From: Rhizobium sp.
GTDB lineage: Bacteria; Pseudomonadota; Alphaproteobacteria; Rhizobiales; Rhizobiaceae
Assembly: GCA_027533385.1 (NCBI GenBank)
Contig: JAPZUE010000039.1
Span: 105,681-169,680 of the forward strand
DNA: 64,000 nt
Direction: 5' to 3'
Made by a program: the position numbers and the translations under genes
Part shown: positions 28,815 through 35,969 of the stretch, in pieces
Position numbering within the stretch: position 1 is the stretch's first letter
How the letters are laid out: each line of letters begins with the position of its first letter
The notes under the pieces: generated by a model
Database searches by the model: none
What the model saw: only the letters and a program-made list of their open reading frames with translations
What the model was told of the DNA's origin: nothing

Positions 28815-29461
28815 CCCAGCACTTTCTTAAGGCTCGCCGTGAAGGCGGATATGCGCGTGACGAGCGCGGCGTCACCGAATTCGGCCGTCAGGTCGAGATC
28901 GGCATCCTCAGTAAAGCGGAGGAAATTCGCCTGCTCCGGCATCTCTGCCTGCAGCTTCTGGAACAGCTGACGTGGCCCCTTGACCTCGATCGTCCCGGCC
29001 TCTCCCGCCGATATGGCGGCCTGCAGGACCTCGGCGAGATCCTTGACGGCTTTCTCAGACAGGGCTTCACCAATCACGGGAGCAAGCGCTATCGCCGCCT
29101 GCTCACTCACGGCAAGTGACAGTTTCTGGATCGCATCGGACAGTTTAACGCCCAGCACTGCAGCGAATTCGTCCCGTAGCTTCTGGTCACGTTCGGCCAA
29201 GGCCTGGGCATGGGCGATTTCCATCGCTTGTCGATCGACTTCGAAGCGCTCGATCGCCGCTTTTTCGCCGGCCTCATGCCCTTCGGCATAGGCCTCACGC
29301 CTGACGGCCTCGACGTCAACGCTTTCCACTTCCGGCTCCGGCAGAGCGGGAAAATCCAGATCGAAGGCATCCACCGTCGGCATCTCGAACGCCGGCGGCG
29401 GCGGGGCTGGGGGCGCTACGTTGGAGAAATCCTTGAGATATCGGGCCAGAGGCGTGCTCAT
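28811..29461 (-). CDS. FliH-like protein preceding motB
   Basis: A protein of 216 residues. The start at ATG 29461 is preferred because GGAGG lies 10 bases upstream. A Pro-rich N-terminus (APPAPPPPAFEMP, about 15-27) is followed by a charged coiled coil (VEAVRREAYAEGHEAGEKAAIERFEVD, about 50-75) and a compact C-terminal domain with LSLAVSEQAAIALAPVIGEAL. The 'AYAEGHEAG' heptads and domain order are typical of FliH, the negative regulator and stator of the FliI ATPase, and no other FliH is seen. The next gene, motB, overlaps by 4 bases. Confidence 0.6.
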   Translation of the reverse strand: MSTPLARYLKDFSNVAPPAPPPPAFEMPTVDAFDLDFPALPEPEVESVDVEAVRREAYAEGHEAGEKAAIERFEVDRQAMEIAHAQALAERDQKLRDEFAAVLGVKLSDAIQKLSLAVSEQAAIALAPVIGEALSEKAVKDLAEVLQAAISAGEAGTIEVKGPRQLFQKLQAEMPEQANFLRFTEDADLDLTAEFGDAALVTRISAFTASLKKVLG

Positions 29462-29723
29462 CGGCAATCGCCTCCATCGGCGAAAGATTTGGGTCGGCCA
29501 GCGCATTCATGCGCGCGAAGAAGATCAAACATCAGCATATCCCTACGCGTTCTCTCATCTTCCGGGATCGATCGAAGTTCACTCGGCACGGACCTGTATC
29601 AAGTCCACGTGCTCTCCCCGAAGCTAAGGGTTCAAACTTGCGCGAAGATGAATGAGGTTTGCGACGGCCTGCTTCAAAACGGCACAGAAACGCCGGATGC
29701 CAGAGCATCCGGCGTTTCAAAAC
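29462..29723. promoter_or_regulatory. spacer between the last flagellin gene and the FliH-like/motB unit
   Basis: A 262-base gap containing the flagellin terminator at 29688-29717 and, on the minus strand, TTCGCGCAAG (29637-29646). The same short sequence precedes rem and flgF. A promoter for the FliH-like-motB-motC-motD unit should lie here, but no hexamers are assigned. Confidence 0.4.
29688..29717 (-). terminator. terminator of the fourth flagellin gene
   Basis: A perfect 13-base stem (29688-29700 with 29705-29717) and 4-base loop, just after the flagellin stop at 29724, with TTT at the end of the stem on the minus strand. Confidence 0.85.
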
Positions 29724-30686
29724 TTAACGCTGGAAGAGTGTCAGCAGCTTTTCGGCGCTGGTATTGGCGATGGAGAGGGCCTGAATACCAAGCTGCTGCT
29801 GGGTCTGAAGCGCCTTGAGACGCGTCGATTCCTCGTTCATGTCGGCATCAACAAGACGGCCGATACCCTTATCGATCACGTCCATCAGGTTGGACACGAA
29901 GTTATCCTGCATCTCGATACGCGAGGTGATCGCGCCGAGCGTAGCTGCGGCATCGGTCAACTGCTGGATGACGTCATCGACGACGGCGATCATGTCGTCG
30001 AGTTCATCCTTGGTTGTGTTGGTGTTGATCGTGATCTCGGTCGCGCCGGCAGGTGGCGTTCCCATGTCGAGCAGAAAGTATTCTCGAGCGCCTGTGCCGG
30101 TGCTGCGCAGCACATCAGCGTCGATCGCTTTGGTCAAGAACCCGCGCGAGGCATCGCCGGTATCGATGAGGACCGATTCTTCGGTATCGAAGTCAAGTGT
30201 GGTGACCTGGACGCTGCCGTCGGCGCCGCGAACGAAGGACGAGACAACCTGCTTGGTGCCGAGCTCAGCCGCATTCGTGTTGTAAAGCCAGTTTTCGCCG
30301 GAGAACGAGGCCGATTGCGCAGCCGAGATCAGCTGGTTCTTCAGCTGGGTCATTTCCTCGTTGATCTTGTTCTTGTCGACGCCCGGTTCGCTGGCGGCAA
30401 CCAGCTTCGCCTTTATGGAGGACATGACATCAACAACGTTGTCGAGCGCCGTGTAAGCGGTATCAACGGTCGCCGCGCCAAGGCCCAGCGCGTCCGATAC
30501 GGTCGAGAGTGCGGCGTTATCCGATCGCATCGTCGTGGCGATCGACCAATAGCCGGCATTGTCCGCTGCAGTTTCCACACGATAGCCCGAGGAAACACGT
30601 CGCTGAGTCGTCTCGAGATTCGTATCGATCGAGCGAAGCGTCTGCAGCGCCACCATGGCGGCCGCATTGGTCATAATACTGGTCAT
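29724..30686 (-). CDS. flagellin (fourth of the array, most divergent)
   Basis: A 320-residue filament protein. The conserved D0/D1 ends are LQTLRSIDTNLETTQRRVSSGYRVETAADNAGYWSIATTM at the N-terminus and GRLVDADMNEESTRLKALQTQQQLGIQALSIANTSAEKLL at the C-terminus. The middle is unlike the other three copies. ATG 30686 is chosen because it aligns with the other flagellin starts and follows AGGGGCA. By position it corresponds to S. meliloti flaC. It has its own leader and terminator, so it is probably monocistronic. Confidence 0.93.
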   Translation of the reverse strand: MTSIMTNAAAMVALQTLRSIDTNLETTQRRVSSGYRVETAADNAGYWSIATTMRSDNAALSTVSDALGLGAATVDTAYTALDNVVDVMSSIKAKLVAASEPGVDKNKINEEMTQLKNQLISAAQSASFSGENWLYNTNAAELGTKQVVSSFVRGADGSVQVTTLDFDTEESVLIDTGDASRGFLTKAIDADVLRSTGTGAREYFLLDMGTPPAGATEITINTNTTKDELDDMIAVVDDVIQQLTDAAATLGAITSRIEMQDNFVSNLMDVIDKGIGRLVDADMNEESTRLKALQTQQQLGIQALSIANTSAEKLLTLFQR

Positions 30687-30993
30687 GCTTGGTGCCCCTA
30701 AGCGTTTAGGACTGCGCATCCGGCAGCTTGCCGGCAAGACGGGAGGGCATCATGCAGACAGCGCGTGCACGCCGTCCCCGTCACCGTTAACAAATCGTTA
30801 ACAGCGGCAGTTAACAAAGGGTTGCAGTATCTGACAAGGGTTCGCCAGCGCATTTGTCGAGGAAACGAAATTGTGAAAAGTTTGGCGCAAGGCTCAAACG
30901 AAAATCCGCGCCTCTTGCGAGGCGCGGATTCACACCGATCACATCTGACACCGTCAGGGCGGGACGAAGTCGCCCCTAGCCAGGGCGCCGCTA
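30687..30993. promoter_or_regulatory. leader and upstream region of the fourth flagellin gene
   Basis: A 307-base gap. From the start codon upward it holds: a hairpin overlapping the ribosome site (CCTAA/TTAGG, 30697-30701 with 30706-30710); two CCGG blocks (30720 and 30731); GCATCATGC (30747-30755); three GTTAACA copies at 30786, 30797 and 30810 (spacing 11 and 13); GTTTGGCGCAAGG (30880-30892); and the terminator of the preceding flagellin gene. The layout repeats that of the other flagellin genes. Confidence 0.6.
30903..30930 (-). terminator. terminator of the third flagellin gene
   Basis: A perfect 12-base stem (30903-30914 with 30919-30930) and 4-base loop. On the minus strand it is followed by TTCGTTTG. 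It lies 63 bases past the flagellin stop. Confidence 0.8.
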
Positions 30994-31989
30994 CTAACGG
31001 AAGAGTGTCAGGATGTTTTCGGAAGAGGTGTTGGCGATGGAGAGTGCCTGAACAGCCAGCTGCTGCTGGGTCTGCAGTGCCTTGAGGCGGGTCGATTCCT
31101 CGTTCATGTCGGCGTCAACGAGGCGTCCGACACCGCTGTCGATGGAGTCAGTGAGACCTGCAACGAAGTCTTCCTGCATCTCAATGCGCATGGAGATCGA
31201 GCCCAAAGCTGCCGCAGCGCTTGTCATCTGCTGCAGACCAAATTCGACGAACGAAAGGGCTTCCTGCATGCCTGCCGTCGTCAAGCTGGTGATGTTCAGC
31301 GTATTGATGGAGACAGCTGCGATCTCGTTTGCGCCGGCTCCGGTGGCACCGTCATTGTCCCAGTCGACTACGGTGTCGAACGTCGACGACAGGCTACCCA
31401 GGATACCGGAATTGTAGTCAATGAGGCCGTTGGCATCGCCGCCGAACAGAACGGTCATACCATCAACGGTCGTGGCGTCGAGGGAATACGAGGTGGTGGA
31501 GACGGAAACATTTCCGTTCGAGTCGCGAATGAAGCCGGAGACGACGGTGACGTCTTCTGGCTGCGTTACCGTGTCGGCACCTGTTGCAACCCAGTTCTGG
31601 CCGCTGAAGCTGGCCGACTCGGAGATCGATCGCAGCTGCTGCTGCAGCTGATCGATCTCTTCCTGGATCTTGTTCTTGTCGACGCCTTCTTCGGTGGCGG
31701 CGACAACCTTTGCCTTGATTTCCTTGACCACCTCGATGGCGCTTTCCATCGCGGCATAGGCCGTGTCGATCTTGGCTGCGCCGAGGCCCAAGGCATCTTG
31801 GACGGTCGAGAGGGCCATGTTGTCGGAGCGCATGGTGGTCGCAATCGACCAGTAGGCTGCGTTGTCGGAAGCTCCACCGACACGGAGACCGGAGGATACA
31901 CGCGCTTGGGTATCCTGCATCTTCGAGTCGAGCGAGCGGAGGGTCTGGAGTGCAGCCATCGCTGCGTTATTCGTCAAAATGCTGGTCAC
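30994..31989 (-). CDS. flagellin (third of the array) with GTG start
   Basis: A 331-residue flagellin with conserved ends (SILTNNAAMAALQTLRSLDSKMQDTQARVSSGLRVGGASDNAAYW and the LVDADMNEESTRLKALQTQQQ C-terminal block). Alignment with the other copies (xTSILTN or MASILTN) puts the start at a GTG at 31989, after AAGGGACA. An upstream in-frame ATG would add 27 residues not found in the paralogues. It matches the flaD position of S. meliloti. Confidence 0.93.
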   Translation of the reverse strand: MTSILTNNAAMAALQTLRSLDSKMQDTQARVSSGLRVGGASDNAAYWSIATTMRSDNMALSTVQDALGLGAAKIDTAYAAMESAIEVVKEIKAKVVAATEEGVDKNKIQEEIDQLQQQLRSISESASFSGQNWVATGADTVTQPEDVTVVSGFIRDSNGNVSVSTTSYSLDATTVDGMTVLFGGDANGLIDYNSGILGSLSSTFDTVVDWDNDGATGAGANEIAAVSINTLNITSLTTAGMQEALSFVEFGLQQMTSAAAALGSISMRIEMQEDFVAGLTDSIDSGVGRLVDADMNEESTRLKALQTQQQLAVQALSIANTSSENILTLFR

Positions 31990-32212
31990 GGTCGTGTCCC
32001 TTAAATGGCTAGTTCTGGGGACATCCCGGTCTTTCCGGGAACGATGACTCGGCTTAATGCCCTTAACCACTTCTTCGTCTTGGTTAACTCATCGTTACAT
32101 GACCCTCATGTAACGGGCTTATGGTTAACGGATGGTTAAGGAGGAACAAAAAAATCGTTAAGACGCAAAAAGCCGCCCCGGAGGGCGGCTTCGATGTTCG
32201 ATCGCTTCAGAA
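31990..32212. promoter_or_regulatory. leader and upstream region of the third flagellin gene
   Basis: From the start codon: ribosome site GGGACA (complement of 31995-32000) able to pair with TGTCCC (complement of 32018-32023) across a 17-base loop; a CCCGG/CCGGG hairpin (32025-32038); GCTTAATGC (32052-32060); GTTAAC at 32083; an 8-base inverted repeat GTTACATG/CATGTAAC (32094-32101 with 32107-32114); and GGTTAA repeats 11 bases apart (32123 and 32134). The terminator of the preceding flagellin gene follows at 32170. Confidence 0.6.
32170..32191 (-). terminator. terminator of flaB
   Basis: A perfect 9-base GC-rich stem (32170-32178 with 32183-32191) and 4-base loop. On the minus strand a TTTTT tract overlaps the end of the stem. 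It lies 22 bases after the flaB stop. Confidence 0.9.
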
Positions 32213-33127
32213 TTAACGGAAGAGCGAGAGAATGACTTCCGAAGAAGAATTGGCGATGGAGAGCGACTGGACGGCCAGCTGCTGCTGAGTCTGCAGTGCC
32301 TTGAGGCGGGTCGACTCTTCGTTCATGTCGGCGTCGACGAGACGACCGATACCGGAATCGAGCGAGTCGGAGAGCTTGTTGGCGAAGTCTTCCTGCAGTT
32401 CGATGCGCATGGAGATCGAGCCAAGCTCAGCACCTGCGCTGGTCATCGCGGCAAGAGCTTCATCGACCAGGGTCAGGGCTTCTGCCATTTCAGTGCCGGT
32501 ATATGCCGAGATATCAAGCTCATACACCGAAACGGCGATCGTTGCACCACCGGCGGTGCCGAGAATACCAGACTGATCGTTGATGCCGCCAGCACCGTCA
32601 CCACCAAACAGCAGGGTGCCGTCTGCAGTGTCTGTCAGCGAATAGGTCGTGGTCTTCACTGAAACGGTATTGTTGGCGTCTCGGACAAAGCCCGACACGA
32701 CGGTCACGTCGGCGGCATCGCCGGCGATCCAGTTTTCACCGCCGAAGGATGCAGATTCCGCGATCGACATCAGCTGTTCCTGCAGCTGCGCGATTTCTTC
32801 CTGAACCTTGTTCTTGTCGACGCCTTCTTCAGTCGCGGTAACCAGCTTTGCCTTGATTTCCTTAACGACTTCGATTGCCGATTCCATACCGGCATAGGCG
32901 GTGTCTACCTTCGAAGCGCCCAGACCGAGAGCGTCGGAGACTGCGGAGAGCGCCATATTGTCGGAGCGCATGGTGGTGGCGATCGACCAATAGGCGGCGT
33001 TGTCGGAAGCTTCACCGACGCGCAGGCCGGAGGATACGCGGCCCTGGGTGTCTTCCATGCTGCTGCCGATGGAGCGCAGCGTCTGGAGTGCCGACATGGC
33101 GGCGATATTGGTAAGAATGCTCGTCAT
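32213..33127 (-). CDS. flaB: flagellin FlaB
   Basis: A 304-residue flagellin. The N-terminal SILTNIAAMSALQTLRSIGSSMEDTQGRVSSGLRVGEASD and C-terminal RLVDADMNEESTRLKALQTQQQLAVQSLSIANSSSEVILSLF pack as the D0 coiled coil; the exposed middle (about 140-220) is variable. ATG 33127 follows AAGGGGCA and aligns with the paralogues. It is second in the array after flaA, hence the name by analogy with S. meliloti. It has its own leader and terminator. Confidence 0.93.
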   Translation of the reverse strand: MTSILTNIAAMSALQTLRSIGSSMEDTQGRVSSGLRVGEASDNAAYWSIATTMRSDNMALSAVSDALGLGASKVDTAYAGMESAIEVVKEIKAKLVTATEEGVDKNKVQEEIAQLQEQLMSIAESASFGGENWIAGDAADVTVVSGFVRDANNTVSVKTTTYSLTDTADGTLLFGGDGAGGINDQSGILGTAGGATIAVSVYELDISAYTGTEMAEALTLVDEALAAMTSAGAELGSISMRIELQEDFANKLSDSLDSGIGRLVDADMNEESTRLKALQTQQQLAVQSLSIANSSSEVILSLFR

Positions 33128-33372
33128 AGTTGTTTTGCCCCTTGAATGGCTGACTAAGGAGGGACATTCCGGTCTCACCGGTAACGGCGCACAGCATCAT
33201 GCCTGCTAACTGGCTGAAATTTAAACGTTAGCTCGCCGCTTCGATAGGCCTAGATAAAACTATCAAGGTTAATGAAGGCCTAAACGAACACCGCTGGCGA
33301 GCTTTTTTTGATTTTTTCTGCAACCTTCGCGCGTACGCGCGCGTAGCAGATCATGATTAATAAAACGCAAAA

Positions 33373-33396
33373 GCCGCGTCCGTTTCCGAACGCGGC
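33373..33396 (-). terminator. second, T-rich terminator beyond flaA
   Basis: A 10-base stem with one mismatch (33373-33382 with 33387-33396) and a 4-base loop, followed on the minus strand by TTTTGCG. It lies about 135 bases after the flaA stop and about 245 bases before the flaB start. It could end flaA read-through or a short independent RNA. Confidence 0.75.
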
Positions 33397-33496
33397 CTTT
33401 GGCTTGCCTCTTGTCCGGGTCAGCCTCCGGATGTTGAAGCGTCCCCTTCGCGCGCCTCTGGTCAGCCACCAAGGCATATCGGCGTCGGGATAGTCT

Positions 33497-33518
33497 AGCC
33501 GGCCCTTTCGGGCCGGCT
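33497..33518 (-). terminator. first hairpin after flaA
   Basis: A perfect 9-base GC stem (33497-33505 with 33510-33518) and 4-base loop, 11 bases after the flaA stop. No T-run follows on the minus strand, so it may protect the very abundant flaA mRNA rather than terminate it. Confidence 0.6.
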
Positions 33519-33529
33519 GGTTTGTGCGA

Positions 33530-34456
33530 TTAACGGAAGAGCGACAGGATGTTCTGCGAGTCGTTGTTGGCGATCGACAGAGCCTGGATCGCCAGCTGCT
33601 GCTGCGTCTGCAGGGCCTTGAGGCGGGTCGACTCTTCGTTCATGTCGGCATCGACCAGACGACCAACGCCCTTGTCGATTGCGTCGGACAGCTTTTCAGC
33701 AAAGTCAGACTGGAGGTCGACGCGCTTGGAAAGAGAGCCGAGTTCAGCGCCGGCGCTTGTCATCTTGTCCAGAGCCAGGTCGACAGAAGCGAGAGCGACA
33801 TCAAGATCGTCGTTCTCAACGTCCAGGTCGGTGATCTTGATCGAAGCTACGGGAGCCGCTGCACCACTGACAGTGACCTGGTCGGTGCTGGTCAGGATGG
33901 ATTCCTGTGCATCGTCCACTTCGCCCTGGGCGTCGAAACGATACATCAGATTGGACTGATCGAGCGTGTAGGTCGTCGTCTTGACACCGACATTGCCGGA
34001 ACCGTCGCGAACGAAGCCCGAAACGACCGTCTTGTCGCCGGCGGTTTCAACTGCGAGCCAGTTTTCGCCGTTGAACGACGAGCTCTTGGCGATCGATTCA
34101 AGCTGTTCCTTGAGCTGATCGACTTCTTCCTGGATCTTGGCCCGGTCAACGCCTTCTTCCTTGGCGGCAACAACCTTCGCCTTGATTTCCTTCATGACGT
34201 CGATTGCCGATTCCATACCGGCATAAGCCGTATCGACCTTAGCGGCGCCAACGCCAAGCGCGTCGGTAACGGCGCTGAGAGCCATGTTGTCGGACTTCAT
34301 GCCGGTCGAAATCGACCAGTAGGCAGCGTTGTCCGAAGCCTTCGAAACCTTCATGCCGGTCGAGATGGCGTTCTGCGTCGATTCCATGTTGGAAGCAATC
34401 GAGCGCAGGGTAGAAAGCGCGGACATCGCGCTGGAGTTGGTCAGAATGCTGGCCAT
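33530..34456 (-). CDS. flaA: major flagellin FlaA
   Basis: A 308-residue flagellin with conserved ends (ASILTNSSAMSALSTLRSIASNMESTQNAISTGMKVSKASD; RLVDADMNEESTRLKALQTQQQLAIQALSIANNDSQNILSLF). ATG 34456 follows AAGGGACA and aligns with the paralogues. It is the first flagellin after fliP, the place of flaA in S. meliloti, where it is the main filament subunit. The N-terminal helix differs more from copies two to four than those do from each other (STLRS, ISTGMKV). Confidence 0.93.
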   Translation of the reverse strand: MASILTNSSAMSALSTLRSIASNMESTQNAISTGMKVSKASDNAAYWSISTGMKSDNMALSAVTDALGVGAAKVDTAYAGMESAIDVMKEIKAKVVAAKEEGVDRAKIQEEVDQLKEQLESIAKSSSFNGENWLAVETAGDKTVVSGFVRDGSGNVGVKTTTYTLDQSNLMYRFDAQGEVDDAQESILTSTDQVTVSGAAAPVASIKITDLDVENDDLDVALASVDLALDKMTSAGAELGSLSKRVDLQSDFAEKLSDAIDKGVGRLVDADMNEESTRLKALQTQQQLAIQALSIANNDSQNILSLFR

Positions 34457-34695
34457 GTCTATTTGTCCCTTAAAACGAGATACAGGAGGGGACATACCGG
34501 ACTTACAAAACTTACCGGTCACGAGCGTGCGGCATCATGCCATTTGGTATTTTTTTGTTGCTACCAGACCCGTCGTGCGAGTTCCAAACTCGCAGTCATT
34601 CATTGCCAACACCTTAACCCGGAGGGCTCCCTCCGGGCTTCAAAGATGCCATGGTAAACAAGGAGATAATGGTTGCGGGAGAAACGTCTCGAACG
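34457..34695. promoter_or_regulatory. flaA leader and upstream region
   Basis: This 239-base gap carries the ribosome site GGGACA (complement of 34464-34469), able to pair with TGTCCC (complement of 34489-34494) over a 19-base loop; CCGG blocks at 34497 and 34515; GCATCATGC at 34532-34540; a perfect inverted repeat GCGAGTT/AACTCGC with a 3-base centre (34577-34593); and the hairpin after fliP. It is the best template for comparing the other flagellin leaders. Confidence 0.6.
34618..34637 (-). terminator. hairpin ending the flgF-to-fliP unit
   Basis: An 8-9 base perfect stem (34618-34625 with 34630-34637) and 4-base loop, about 60 bases after the fliP stop. The following bases on the minus strand (TTAAGG) are only weakly T-rich, so termination may be partial. 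Confidence 0.55.
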
Positions 34696-35433
34696 TTAAG
34701 CAAACGATCGAACGAGGCTGCCAACAAGCAGGTTCCAGCCATCGATCAAGACGAAGAACAGGATCTTGAACGGCAGCGAGATCGATGTCGGGGGCAGCAT
34801 CATCATACCCATGGCCATGGTGATGGTGGCCACCACCATATCGATGACCAGGAAGGGCAGGATGATCAGGAAACCGATCTCAAAACCGCGGCGGATTTCG
34901 GACAGCATGAAGGCCGGGATCAGCACCCGGTAATCAATCTTGCCATCGACAATCGTGGCCTGGCCACGCTCGTTGGCGATATCGACAAACAGGGCGAGGT
35001 CCTTGTCACGCGTGTTGGCGGTCATGAAATCGCGAAACGGTTCGGCGATCAGGGCAACAGCCTGCGCCTCGGTGATCTGGCTGTTCAGCAAAGGCTGCAC
35101 GCCTTCCCGCCAGGAGCGATCCATCGTTGGCGCCATCACATAGAAAGTCATGAACAGCGCCATGCTGGTCAGGATCATGTTGGAGGGCGTCGTGGCAAGG
35201 CCCATCCCGGAGCGCAGAATCGAAAAGGCGATGATGAAACGCGGGAAGCTCGTGACCATGATCAGAATGCCCGGCGCGATCGATAGCACCGTGAGCAAAC
35301 CGAAGGTACGAATGATCCACTCCGCCACCGATCCATCGATCGGGGTGTTGAAGATATCCGTCGGCAACTGCTGGGCCACAGCCAGTTGCGGCGCCATCAT
35401 CATGACGGCGACGATGAGAAGAAACCGAATCAT
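34696..35433 (-). CDS. fliP: flagellar export gate protein FliP
   Basis: A 245-residue protein with a cleavable signal peptide (MIRFLLIVAVMMMAPQLAVA) and four membrane helices. The family regions are TSFPRFIIAFSILRSGMGLATTPSNMIL and LIPAFMLSEIRRGFEIGFLIILPFLVIDMVV. It forms the core of the export gate with FliQ and FliR. It overlaps fliL by 4 bases and ends the long flgF-to-fliP run. Confidence 0.95.
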   Translation of the reverse strand: MIRFLLIVAVMMMAPQLAVAQQLPTDIFNTPIDGSVAEWIIRTFGLLTVLSIAPGILIMVTSFPRFIIAFSILRSGMGLATTPSNMILTSMALFMTFYVMAPTMDRSWREGVQPLLNSQITEAQAVALIAEPFRDFMTANTRDKDLALFVDIANERGQATIVDGKIDYRVLIPAFMLSEIRRGFEIGFLIILPFLVIDMVVATITMAMGMMMLPPTSISLPFKILFFVLIDGWNLLVGSLVRSFA

Positions 35434-35951
35434 TCGATCACGAGAGTTCTGAACATCACCTTGGATACGCGGCCTTCCGAGCGGAGGTCAACTCGCTCCT
35501 GAAGGTCATCCTTGAGATATTGAAAGCCGCGCGGTCCCTCGACCTGCTGCAGCGATACGGTGCGCATATAGGCCAGGATGTCCTGATGCACTGCTTCCGC
35601 AATCTGAACGTCCGGCGGGCCGTTGAACATGAGCGCCACTTCGAGGCGGATCCAGTTCTCCGAGGGGTAAGCGAGGTTGGTGGTGATCGGCTCAAGGGCC
35701 ACCACGCCATTGGCCTCGGTGGAGATCTTGGGTAACCCCTCCTCCTCCTTCTTGGCTTCGCCGCCCTCTGCCCCAGCTGCCGCTTCCTCTGCAGCCGTTG
35801 CTGCTTCCGTGGCCTGCTTGACCTGCGGGGCGAGCATATTGCCAATCACCCAGCCGCCGCCACCGCCGACGGCAGTCAGGACCACCAGGGGAATGACGAG
35901 GCCCATGATGCCCGACTTCTTCTTGACTTCGCCTTCCTGACCTTCTTCCAT
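35430..35951 (-). CDS. fliL: flagellar basal-body protein FliL
   Basis: A 173-residue single-pass membrane protein. The membrane helix IMGLVIPLVVLTAVGGGGGWVIG (about 15-37) is followed by an Ala/Glu-rich linker and a FliL domain (EPITTNLAYPSENWIRLEVALMF to MFRTLVIE). FliL surrounds the stator and supports motor function. It sits between flgH (18-base gap) and fliP (4-base overlap). Confidence 0.94.
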   Translation of the reverse strand: MEEGQEGEVKKKSGIMGLVIPLVVLTAVGGGGGWVIGNMLAPQVKQATEAATAAEEAAAGAEGGEAKKEEEGLPKISTEANGVVALEPITTNLAYPSENWIRLEVALMFNGPPDVQIAEAVHQDILAYMRTVSLQQVEGPRGFQYLKDDLQERVDLRSEGRVSKVMFRTLVIE

Positions 35952-35969
35952 GTTCGTGCCTCCCTCGCG

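Larger units (their letters stand above)
33128..33529. promoter_or_regulatory. flaB leader, flaA terminators and spacer
   Basis: This 402-base gap holds no convincing protein gene. Near flaB: ribosome site GGGGCA (complement of 33136-33141) able to pair with TGTCCC (complement of 33161-33166) over a 19-base loop, CCGG blocks at 33169 and 33178, and GCATCATGC at 33194-33202. Further up are two hairpins, a strong terminator (33373-33396) and a T-poor stem (33497-33518). The 100 bases between the hairpins have no assigned role. Confidence 0.55.

Noticed and set aside
33280..33477. 65-67 codon minus-strand frames between flaB and flaA
   Set aside because: They run through the strong flaA terminator hairpin and give Arg/Lys-rich products without motifs.
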